From: an uncultured Methanosarcinales archaeon
Lineage (GTDB): Archaea; Halobacteriota; Methanosarcinia; Methanotrichales; Methanotrichaceae
NCBI GenBank assembly: GCA_937864385.1
Contig: CALMJN010000295.1
Span: 1 to 10,664, forward strand
Length of the DNA: 10,664 nt
Reading direction: 5' to 3'
The position numbers and the translations under genes are program-made. Below are positions 1-5,738 of the stretch, piece after piece (the first letter of the stretch is position 1; each line of letters starts with the position of its first letter). A model generated the notes under the pieces. That model had not been told where the DNA came from, did no database searches, and was given only the letters and a program-made list of their open reading frames with translations.

Positions 1-1166
1 CAGCCGGCGGCCACCAGCAGCGCCTGCGCCAGCCCGACCCAGGCCACGGCACCGTGCGGCTCCAGTAGGGTCCTGTGCCCCAGGTAAGCTTCCCTTATGG
101 TCTTGCGAGTCTCTTCATCGCTTATAGAGACTGCATAGAGATCCTTTTTCATGGCGGAGAGGTCCGGCTGCCTGCCCACATTGCCGGCCTCATCCATCTG
201 CCCTCCGTAGAGGGAGAAGAGACGGGCCAGATTGCTGGGATGGCCCACATTCATGGCATTGGAGATGCAGTTCTTGCTGGGGCGGATGGGCTCATAGGCC
301 CCGGTTTGCATGAAACGGGGGAACTCATCATTCTCATTAGTGGCCACCACGAACTTTTTGACTCCCAGGCCCATATTCATGGCTAGAAGCCCTCCCATGA
401 GATCTCCGAAGTTGCCGCTGGGAACGGAGAAGATGACCTTTTCTCCCGGCCCTGCCACCCGGGAGCGGGCGTAGAAGTAATAGACTGCCTGAGGCAGCAG
501 CCTGCCGATATTTATGGAATTGGCCGAGGAGAGGTTGAGTGCAGAAAGGTCGGGGTCGGCAAAGGCCCGCTTTACCAGGGCCTGGCAGTCGTCGAACTTT
601 CCCTCTACCGCCAGGGGGAAGATGTTTTTGCCCAGGGTGGTCATCTGGCGGCGCTGCCGCTCTGTAACCTCCTTTTCCGGGAACAGCACCACCACCTTGA
701 CATTATCCAGGCCGAAGAAGGCATGGGCCACCGCCGAGCCGGTGTCTCCCGAGGTGGCGGTAAGTATGATTATGCTTCTCCCTTCCTCTTTTAGGAAATG
801 CTGCACTAGCCGTCCCATGGCCCGGGCAGCAAAGTCCTTGAAGGAGCAGGTAGGGCCCCGGTCCAGGCGCAGGATATACTTGCCATCGAAGACTCTTTCC
901 ACAGGCACCTCAAAATTGTAGGCATCCTGCAGCATGCCTCGCAATGCCTGGTCCGAAATCAGATGTTCCAGATACGGCCTCATAACCTCGCGGGCGATCT
1001 CCGGATATCTCATCCCGGGAAATTCATCTATCAGGCTACTCGGAAGGCAGGGGATCTGCTCGGGCATAAAGAGCCCCTTGTCCGGAGCCTGGCCCATGAG
1101 CAGGGCGGCTTTGAAGTCCACCCTCACCGGATGGCCGTTGGTGCTGAAGAATTGAATGGGAGACAT
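1..1166 (-). CDS. thrC: Threonine synthase, C-terminus cut by window edge
   Basis: PLP enzyme that converts O-phosphohomoserine plus water to threonine and phosphate, the last step of threonine synthesis, in the cytoplasm. The minus strand is open for 388 codons from ATG at 1166 to the window edge with no stop. The start SPIQFFSTNG and the stretch APDKGLFMPEQIP (27-39) are typical of the long-form threonine synthases. The PLP lysine is K110 in TCSFKDFAAR, followed by TATSGDTGSAVAHAF (136-150), and the PLP-phosphate site VPSGNFGDLMGG is at 248-259. The visible end LLEPHGAVAW matches the late conserved part, so only some tens of residues should be missing. The next in-frame upstream start-like codon is a TTG far back and unsupported, so ATG 1166 is chosen. 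There is no clear Shine-Dalgarno, and a TATA box lies about 60 bases upstream. Family is certain; start is likely. Confidence 0.95.
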   Translation of the reverse strand, partial: MSPIQFFSTNGHPVRVDFKAALLMGQAPDKGLFMPEQIPCLPSSLIDEFPGMRYPEIAREVMRPYLEHLISDQALRGMLQDAYNFEVPVERVFDGKYILRLDRGPTCSFKDFAARAMGRLVQHFLKEEGRSIIILTATSGDTGSAVAHAFFGLDNVKVVVLFPEKEVTERQRRQMTTLGKNIFPLAVEGKFDDCQALVKRAFADPDLSALNLSSANSINIGRLLPQAVYYFYARSRVAGPGEKVIFSVPSGNFGDLMGGLLAMNMGLGVKKFVVATNENDEFPRFMQTGAYEPIRPSKNCISNAMNVGHPSNLARLFSLYGGQMDEAGNVGRQPDLSAMKKDLYAVSISDEETRKTIREAYLGHRTLLEPHGAVAWVGLAQALLVAAG

Positions 1167-1224
1167 GCTCTTGAAAGGTATGCGGGAGCATATCTTTAAG
1201 GCTTTGCCAGGAGACAAGGGATAT

Positions 1225-1232
1225 CTATATAT
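1225..1232 (-). promoter_or_regulatory. Probable TATA box of thrC
   Basis: On the minus strand ATATATAG lies about 59 bases before the thrC ATG, inside an AT-rich patch in otherwise GC-richer DNA. Archaeal transcription starts about 25 bases after the TATA box, which would leave a leader of roughly 35-40 bases. No strong Shine-Dalgarno is visible in that leader. Position and sequence only; not proof of use. Confidence 0.5.
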
Positions 1233-1339
1233 TCGATTATTGTCTTATACGGTGTCGTCCAATGCCGAAGAAAATATGGCGTATGGATGTAAGAAGATGC
1301 ACGAATGCAGCTAAAGCGAATGGGTGAAATGCATTAGAT

Positions 1340-1492
1340 ATGGAGGACAGCTTGTTCAAATTGGATTTGGACTCTGCCATTGAGGATGCTGCAAGCTTCC
1401 GCACAGATATGGCTCTGGAATTGGAGTCTCCTCTTTCAGGCCCTAAACCCGGCCCTCAGTTGCCCCGGAAAAATTGGCCGGAATTCATTTAA
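1340..1492 (+). CDS. Possible small acidic protein of 50 residues, unknown
   Basis: An open frame from ATG 1340 to TAA 1492 encodes 50 residues. The first 30 are acidic and could form an amphipathic helix (starts MEDSLFKLDLDSAIEDAASF). The last 20 are rich in proline and basic residues (PLSGPKPGPQ, then LPRKNWPEFI). There are no cysteines and no membrane segment. A GGTGA sequence at 1322-1326 sits 13 bases before the ATG, longer than ideal for a ribosome site. A TTATAC patch near 1244 could serve as a weak promoter. No family is recognised. It lies alone in the spacer between thrC and hdrE. It could be a real lineage-specific small protein, the remnant of a longer gene, or chance; the split between an acidic helix and a proline tail is the only positive sign. 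Confidence 0.25.
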   Translation: MEDSLFKLDLDSAIEDAASFRTDMALELESPLSGPKPGPQLPRKNWPEFI

Positions 1493-1790
1493 AGAATATA
1501 TTGGGCTGGGAGCTGCATCTCGCGCCTCCTGGCTGTTAATTTTTCATTTAAGCAAATATCATCCAGCAGGGTTCAATAGCCTCTCGGCAAAGGAGATGAA
1601 AATTCCTTTCTCCCAGCCAAGAATCCCAGCAGACAAACGCCCTTCTCTGTTTTTTATCCGGCCCCTCTCCCGCCCAGATCTGCAGACAAAGGGGGGGATG
1701 GTGGATTGATGGCCTGGCTGGCCCGAGATCGTCAGCGCTGGCGCTGCAGCCTGGCCCGTCAAATGAGCAATTTGCGGCTGCGGTGAGGGA

Positions 1791-1798
1791 ATATTTAA
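1791..1798 (+). promoter_or_regulatory. Probable TATA box of hdrED
   Basis: ATATTTAA with a purine-rich stretch just before it (GAGGGA, a possible BRE) lies 81-88 bases before the hdrE start. This predicts a leader of about 55-60 bases carrying the ribosome site at 1865-1871. A second TATA-like patch at 1857-1865 (TAATATAAA) is too near the ATG, because initiation from it would remove the ribosome site. Confidence 0.5.
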
Positions 1799-1864
1799 GT
1801 ATTAGTTTCAGCTAAGTTGGTCACAAATGATGGTCGTATCGCCCGATTCAAAAGCTAATATAAA

Positions 1865-1871
1865 AAGGAGG
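1865..1871 (+). promoter_or_regulatory. Strong Shine-Dalgarno of hdrE
   Basis: AAGGAGG is a near-perfect match to the archaeal 16S 3' end and stands 7 bases before ATG 1879, which fixes the hdrE start. Confidence 0.8.
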
Positions 1872-1878
1872 AAATGAG

Positions 1879-2631
1879 ATGGCGTTCTACACATTGGGCC
1901 TCACCTTTAATCTTGTGATACTCCTGACAGTTATTATTCTGGCTGTTTGGATATATGGTATATATTTCAACTTTAAGAAATGGGGCCTCGGATCCACCGG
2001 CTACCATGACCAGTTGCGCTACAGCTTCTGGCTCTTCCTGGCTACCTGGGTTCATGAGGCATTTAAGGATGGTTTATGGGTATTTCTGAGGACGGTAGTG
2101 CTTGATGTTCTTTTGCTGAGGAGGACTTTAGCCAGAAGCCCGGTGCGCTGGGTCATGCACATGTCCATGTTCTATGGATTCCTGGCCCTGGCGGCTATGT
2201 CTGGGTTTGCACTCTTCCTGGATATAATCGAGCACTTCAACCTGGCCGGGCTGGCCCATGAGGCGGAGATGGTAAAAGAGATGATGGCATTGCCCTTCGA
2301 CATATTCGGCTACCTGCTTCTCGTCGGCGCCACCATTGCCGTTTCCAGGAGGATCTTCATCAAGTTCGTACGGGATAACACCACCGCCTATGATGCTTTC
2401 CTCATCGGTGCAGTGTTCCTCATCACCATCACCGGATTTTACGCCGAGTGGATGCGAGGAAATTCTTTCCTCATCGGGAATCTCTTCGAGTATCCCGTAT
2501 ATGCCCCCCACTTTGCTCTGATTCATACCGTTCTGGCCATCGGGCTGTTCGCTCTGGTTTTGCCCTGGAGCAAGTACATCCATGTCATAGCCACGCCCAT
2601 GACCCTGATCGCCAATAGAGGAGGAGAGTAA
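1879..2631 (+). CDS. hdrE: Membrane cytochrome b subunit of heterodisulfide reductase
   Basis: HdrE is the b-type haem membrane subunit of HdrDE. It takes electrons from reduced methanophenazine and passes them to HdrD for reduction of CoM-S-S-CoB, and this step contributes to the proton gradient. The 250-residue protein has about five membrane segments, near 8-30, 92-117, 141-157, 173-189 and 209-230. Histidines at H94 (WVMHMSMFYG), H211 and H216 (HFALIHTVLA) and H235 (SKYIHV) are candidate haem ligands, as in the NarI/HdrE-like cytochrome family. The N-terminal segment shows no cleavable signal peptide. The start is fixed by AAGGAGG 7 bases upstream. The stop lies 3 bases before the hdrD start, so the two are co-transcribed and probably translationally coupled. 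Identity rests on family features plus the adjacent hdrD; haem assignments are inferred. Confidence 0.93.
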   Translation: MAFYTLGLTFNLVILLTVIILAVWIYGIYFNFKKWGLGSTGYHDQLRYSFWLFLATWVHEAFKDGLWVFLRTVVLDVLLLRRTLARSPVRWVMHMSMFYGFLALAAMSGFALFLDIIEHFNLAGLAHEAEMVKEMMALPFDIFGYLLLVGATIAVSRRIFIKFVRDNTTAYDAFLIGAVFLITITGFYAEWMRGNSFLIGNLFEYPVYAPHFALIHTVLAIGLFALVLPWSKYIHVIATPMTLIANRGGE

Positions 2632-2634
2632 GAT

Positions 2635-4005
2635 ATGGCTGATCAAAAGAATTCCAAGCCCTTGATGACGGGCTATATGTTGTCCACCCAGCTCATGGAG
2701 GTAGACGGCTGCAACCGCTGCCAGGAGTGCATGAAGTGGTGTCCCACCTTTGCCGTGAGGCCGGACCGTCCAGGCATAACACCCATGTATAAGAATGCCC
2801 GGTGGAGAGAGCTTCTGGCCAAGGATCACAGCCTGAGGGCCAAGATCTTCGGAGGCAAGCCCCTTAATGATGACGAGATGAAGCTGTTCACCGAGGATAC
2901 CTATAGCTGTACCACCTGCGGCGTATGCGGCACGGTCTGCGAGGCGGGCATCAAAACGGTGGAGCTTTGGGAGGCCATGAGGCCTAACCTGGTGGCCAGG
3001 GGAGACGGCCCGGTTGGAAAGCAGAATATGTTCCCCAAGCTGGTCAAAGCGGATAGGAATCCCTATATGGCCAAGCAAGAGGATAGGCTCTGCTGGGTTC
3101 CCAAGGACATAAAGATTCCTGAGTCTGGAGAGATAGTATACTTCGCGGGCTGCACTGCTGCCTACCGCCAGCAGGCGCTGGGTGTTGCCACAGTGAGAAT
3201 ACTGGACTCCCTGGGAGTTCCCTTCGCCATGCTGGGCAAGGACGAATGGTGCTGCGCCTCTGCCATGGTCAGGACCGGCCAGAGGGAGGTTATGGCCGAG
3301 CATGCCGTGCATAATGTGGATGCCCTCAAGGACGCTGGAGCCAAGACTGTGCTCTTCGCCTGCGCCGGATGCATAAGAAATTCAGCCATTGACTGGCCAA
3401 AATGGTATGAGGGCTATATCCCCTACAAGAATGTGCCTCTCTCCGTGTTCTTGAGAGAAAAGCTAAGAAAAGGTGAGGTAGAGTACAAGATTCCTCTGGA
3501 CTACACCGTCACATACCATGATCCCTGTCACAACGGCAGGCATCTGATGCATGAGATGGGCCGGGACTGGGCCTTTGAGGCCTCACGCGAATGCATTCAA
3601 TCCATTCCCGGAGTCAAGTTCAAGGACATGGTGAGAAACAGAGAACTGCAGAGGTGCTGCGGAGCGGGCGGCGGCGTCAAGGCCGGCATACCCGACCTGG
3701 CCCTAGATTGTGCCAAGGCCAGAGTCACAGATGGCGAAGAGGTCTCCGCGGATATCATTGCCTCTACCTGTCCCTTCTGCCGCAGGAATATCATGGATGG
3801 CAGGAATGATGCCAAGTCCGGCATAAAGGTCCTGGACGTTGTAGAGCTCATGGCTGCATCCATGGGCCTGGATATGACCATTCCTGAGAATCCCTACACC
3901 AAATTCCAGGAGCAGGATGTCCTGGTCTGCGGGCCAGCCGAGTGCAAGCTGGACACAGTGGAGAGACAGGCGCCGGGCAAGGATCTGGTGGGCGAGGCTC
4001 ACTGA
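2635..4005 (+). CDS. hdrD: Heterodisulfide reductase catalytic iron-sulfur subunit
   Basis: HdrD reduces the CoM-S-S-CoB disulfide to CoM-SH and CoB-SH with electrons from HdrE, on the inner face of the membrane. It corresponds to a fusion of the HdrC and HdrB modules of soluble Hdr. The HdrC-like part has two [4Fe-4S] sites: C26-C29-C32-C36 followed by P, and C92-C95-C98-C102. The HdrB-like part has two CCG modules. The first is C173, C206-C207 and C243-x2-C246. The second is C298 (HDPCHNGRH), C341-C342 (RCCGAGGGVKAG) and C379-x2-C382. In the second, the gap from C298 to the CC pair is 42 residues, longer than the usual 31-39. At 456 residues (near 50 kDa) it exceeds the roughly 46-kDa Methanosarcina subunit. 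Residues from about 413 on form an extra tail with two cysteines, C432 and C437. A purine-rich GAGGAGGAG ribosome site overlaps the end of hdrE. Confidence 0.95.
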   Translation: MADQKNSKPLMTGYMLSTQLMEVDGCNRCQECMKWCPTFAVRPDRPGITPMYKNARWRELLAKDHSLRAKIFGGKPLNDDEMKLFTEDTYSCTTCGVCGTVCEAGIKTVELWEAMRPNLVARGDGPVGKQNMFPKLVKADRNPYMAKQEDRLCWVPKDIKIPESGEIVYFAGCTAAYRQQALGVATVRILDSLGVPFAMLGKDEWCCASAMVRTGQREVMAEHAVHNVDALKDAGAKTVLFACAGCIRNSAIDWPKWYEGYIPYKNVPLSVFLREKLRKGEVEYKIPLDYTVTYHDPCHNGRHLMHEMGRDWAFEASRECIQSIPGVKFKDMVRNRELQRCCGAGGGVKAGIPDLALDCAKARVTDGEEVSADIIASTCPFCRRNIMDGRNDAKSGIKVLDVVELMAASMGLDMTIPENPYTKFQEQDVLVCGPAECKLDTVERQAPGKDLVGEAH

Positions 4006-4010
4006 AGGAT

Positions 4011-4042
4011 GTCCGGGATACCGGACGTTCTATTTTTTATTT
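4011..4042 (+). terminator. Hairpin plus T-run terminator after hdrED
   Basis: GTCCGG and CCGGAC form a perfect 6-bp stem around a GATA loop (4011-4026), 5 bases after the hdrD stop. It is followed by GTTCTATTTTTTATTT. The U-rich tract fits archaeal termination; the hairpin may also protect the mRNA 3' end. It separates hdrED from the TRAM gene. Confidence 0.75.
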
Positions 4043-4151
4043 GTTCATTTCAAAATAAGTTCTGCTTCCATTGATTTTTCTAGAGCCTTAAATCGGCCTA
4101 TGGCACAGGGACAGCCAATCATCATCACGAACATTCGCAGACAGCAAAAGG

Positions 4152-4159
4152 ATTTAATA
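4152..4159 (+). promoter_or_regulatory. Probable TATA box of the TRAM gene
   Basis: ATTTAATA preceded by AAAAGG (BRE-like) lies between the hdrED terminator and the TRAM-domain gene. Initiation about 25 bases on would fall near 4177-4185. That is after the ATGs at 4165 and 4174 but before ATG 4201, so it supports 4201 as the start. Confidence 0.5.
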
Positions 4160-4200
4160 GTGGCATGACCTGGATGCCTGGATGGCGAAGGCCTTTATTA

Positions 4201-4455
4201 ATGGTTTTCGCAAAGGATGGTGAAGCTTTGTTTAGAGGCCAAGAAGGGTCTTCCGCGGGTGGATTCGAGACAACTGCTCCGGTAGAGGTTGGAAAAGAGT
4301 ATGAGGTCAGCATTGAGGATATCGCTCGGGAGGGAGATGGCATTGCCCGGGTGGAAGGATTTGTGATCTTTGTGCCCGACACCAAGGTTGGGGACTCGGC
4401 CAAGATCGAGATCGACAAGGTAATGAGACGTTTTGCCATCGGTCATAAGATTTAA
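4201..4455 (+). CDS. Small TRAM-domain RNA-binding protein
   Basis: An 84-residue protein that is almost entirely a TRAM domain, an OB-like beta-barrel that binds RNA. The domain runs from about residue 27 to the end: [20 protein letters not shown], then [20 protein letters not shown], ending in basic MRRFAIGHK. Free-standing TRAM proteins of this size are common in methanogens and some act as RNA chaperones in the cold; the role here is inferred from family. The frame is open further back to ATGs at 4165 and 4174. Those would add residues foreign to the family (MPGWRRPLL) and lie too close to, or before, the expected transcription start. The usual family layout of a short Gly- and charge-rich head followed by the domain fits ATG 4201. 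The ribosome site is weak (GAAGG). It stands alone, converging on mfnA. Confidence 0.88.
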   Translation: MVFAKDGEALFRGQEGSSAGGFETTAPVEVGKEYEVSIEDIAREGDGIARVEGFVIFVPDTKVGDSAKIEIDKVMRRFAIGHKI

Positions 4456-4476
4456 ATCCTCAATTCCTCTGCAATA

Positions 4477-4535
4477 TTGACCGGCACAAAAGGCTTATTA
4501 AACCAAGCCGGGTCAAATATATATTTTTATAGTAT
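4477..4535. terminator. Two-way terminator between converging TRAM gene and mfnA
   Basis: TTGACCGGC (4477-4485) pairs with GCCGGGTCAA (4507-4516), a 9-bp stem with one bulged G, and a T-rich tract follows on plus. A competing inner hairpin, GGCTT (4492-4496) with AAGCC (4505-4509), is followed on the minus strand by TTTTG. One element could therefore end the TRAM transcript rightward and the ppsA-mfnA transcript leftward. The two pairings exclude each other. Confidence 0.55.
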
Positions 4536-4553
4536 TTAATACCTGTCTGTTGC

Positions 4554-5687
4554 TCACAGCTTTGAGAGCACCGTCTCCAGGTCTGCCAAGAACAGATCGA
4601 TCTTCTCCCGGCTCATATGCCCCATCAAAATCAGCCGCAGAGCTCGATTGGGTTCGCGGGTCATGGATACATGCCAGTCCAGCTTCATCAGCTCCTCTCG
4701 AACCTTTGCCGGAGAGGGTACAGACAGAGCCACCACATTCATTACCGGCTCTATGACCGGCTCGACTCCTATCTTTCTGGCTCCTGCCACCAGATGCTCC
4801 GTCAAATCCATGCAGTAGTCCACCATCTTCTGGAAGCCCTCTCGACCCAGATGCATCATAACCGCATAGGTGGCCGCGGCGGCAGCCCCGCTTCGGGTAC
4901 CGGTAAGGGAAGCCTGCCTGGCCCGGGTCAGATAATGGGTCTCCGTCTCCAGAGCGCTCAGGCACTCGGCCCCCCGGAAGAGCAGTCCTCCGGCGGGAAT
5001 GGTGCTCAGGCCCATCTTATGGGGATCGATGGTGATGGAGGAGACTGCAGGCAGGGAGAAATCCCATTTGAACTTCCTTTTCAGGAAAGGCAAAACAAAG
5101 CCGCCGAAGGCGGCGTCGACATGCATATGAATGCCACTTTCCCCGGCCATCCTGGCCAGATCCTCAATGGGATCCACCTGGCCGAACTCAGTGGACCCGG
5201 CTATTCCCACCAGGGCCACCGTTTTCTCATCCAGGAGGCCTTCCACGGAAGAGATGTCCACTTTCAGGCTCTCGTCCAGCTCCGCCTTTCGCACCTCCAG
5301 AGAGAGAAGATCGCCGATCTTGTCGAAGGAGAAATGGGCCGAGGCGGGGACAACGATGTTGCCGTCTTTTATCCCCGCCTCATTTCTGGCCGCCCTGATG
5401 GCCTGGATATTGGACTCAGTGCCGCCGGTGGAGACATAGCCGCAGGCATTGGGGCAGCCCAGCAGCTCGCCGAGCATGGCCACAACCCTCTCCTCCAGAT
5501 CGGCCACGCCGGGAAAGAGGCCCGGATCGCCCAGGTTTGTCTCCAGGAACATATCATGTGCTTTTACCGCAATGGGATGGGGCAGGGTGCACATGGTGGA
5601 GAAGAAGCGATCATAGCTGTAGTCTCGCTCTCTGGTCTCCTCCAGCAGGCGCATGACCTCGCTCTCCGGAATGCCTTTGTCTATCAT
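4554..5687 (-). CDS. mfnA: L-tyrosine (or L-aspartate) decarboxylase
   Basis: Group II PLP decarboxylase of 377 residues, the usual archaeal MfnA length. In methanogens it makes tyramine from tyrosine, the first committed building block of methanofuran. Close archaeal relatives decarboxylate aspartate to beta-alanine for CoA, and substrate cannot be read from sequence. The PLP lysine is K224 in ITIDPHKMGLS. D191 in HMHVDAAFGGF should bind the pyridine nitrogen and H118 in ASAHFSFDK should stack on the ring. STGGTESN (86-93) is the phosphate-side loop. The N-terminal ETNLGDPGLFPG (49-60) is typical. GAGGACGGAG lies just before the ATG at 5687. It follows ppsA on the same strand after 51 bases, with no terminator seen between, so it is probably co-transcribed. 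It ends against the convergent terminator. Confidence 0.92.
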   Translation of the reverse strand: MIDKGIPESEVMRLLEETRERDYSYDRFFSTMCTLPHPIAVKAHDMFLETNLGDPGLFPGVADLEERVVAMLGELLGCPNACGYVSTGGTESNIQAIRAARNEAGIKDGNIVVPASAHFSFDKIGDLLSLEVRKAELDESLKVDISSVEGLLDEKTVALVGIAGSTEFGQVDPIEDLARMAGESGIHMHVDAAFGGFVLPFLKRKFKWDFSLPAVSSITIDPHKMGLSTIPAGGLLFRGAECLSALETETHYLTRARQASLTGTRSGAAAAATYAVMMHLGREGFQKMVDYCMDLTEHLVAGARKIGVEPVIEPVMNVVALSVPSPAKVREELMKLDWHVSMTREPNRALRLILMGHMSREKIDLFLADLETVLSKL

Positions 5688-5738
5688 CTCCGTCCTCTGT
5701 AGCTGGAATCTCTCATCGGTATCTGATCTATGGGCAGA

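Larger units (their letters stand above)
1167..1878. other. Long spacer between divergent thrC and hdrE
   Basis: About 710 bases separate the starts of thrC and hdrE. It holds the thrC TATA box near 1225-1232, a possible 50-codon gene at 1340-1492, a short perfect inverted repeat at 1733-1746, and the hdrE TATA box at 1791-1798. A longer open frame on plus at 1380-1709 and one on minus at 1559-1762 have no ribosome site, odd composition, and resemble no family, so I treat them as chance. No tRNA, rRNA or insertion-sequence ends were seen. The length is unusual for this otherwise tightly packed window and could hold a leader RNA, a small RNA, or a decayed gene. Confidence 0.6.

Noticed and set aside
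1380..1709. 109-codon open frame on plus in the thrC-hdrE spacer
   Set aside because: No ribosome site, composition unlike the neighbouring genes, no recognisable motif; it overlaps the more protein-like 50-codon frame in another phase.
1709..1786. Short basic 25-residue frame just before the hdr TATA box
   Set aside because: No ribosome site, too short, and overlaps the inverted repeat region; chance is the simplest reading.
1857..1865. TATA-like TAATATAAA right before hdrE
   Set aside because: Initiation about 25 bases later would start inside the gene and lose the Shine-Dalgarno; the TATA box at 1791-1798 fits better.
2128..3312. 394-codon open frame on minus across hdrE and hdrD
   Set aside because: It is antisense to two certain genes with all their cluster motifs. 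Its His-, Gly- and Gln-rich composition is typical of a shadow frame in GC-rich coding DNA.
4617..5702. 361-codon open frame on plus across mfnA
   Set aside because: Antisense to mfnA, whose PLP motifs are intact; repetitive His, Gln and Gly content marks it as a shadow.
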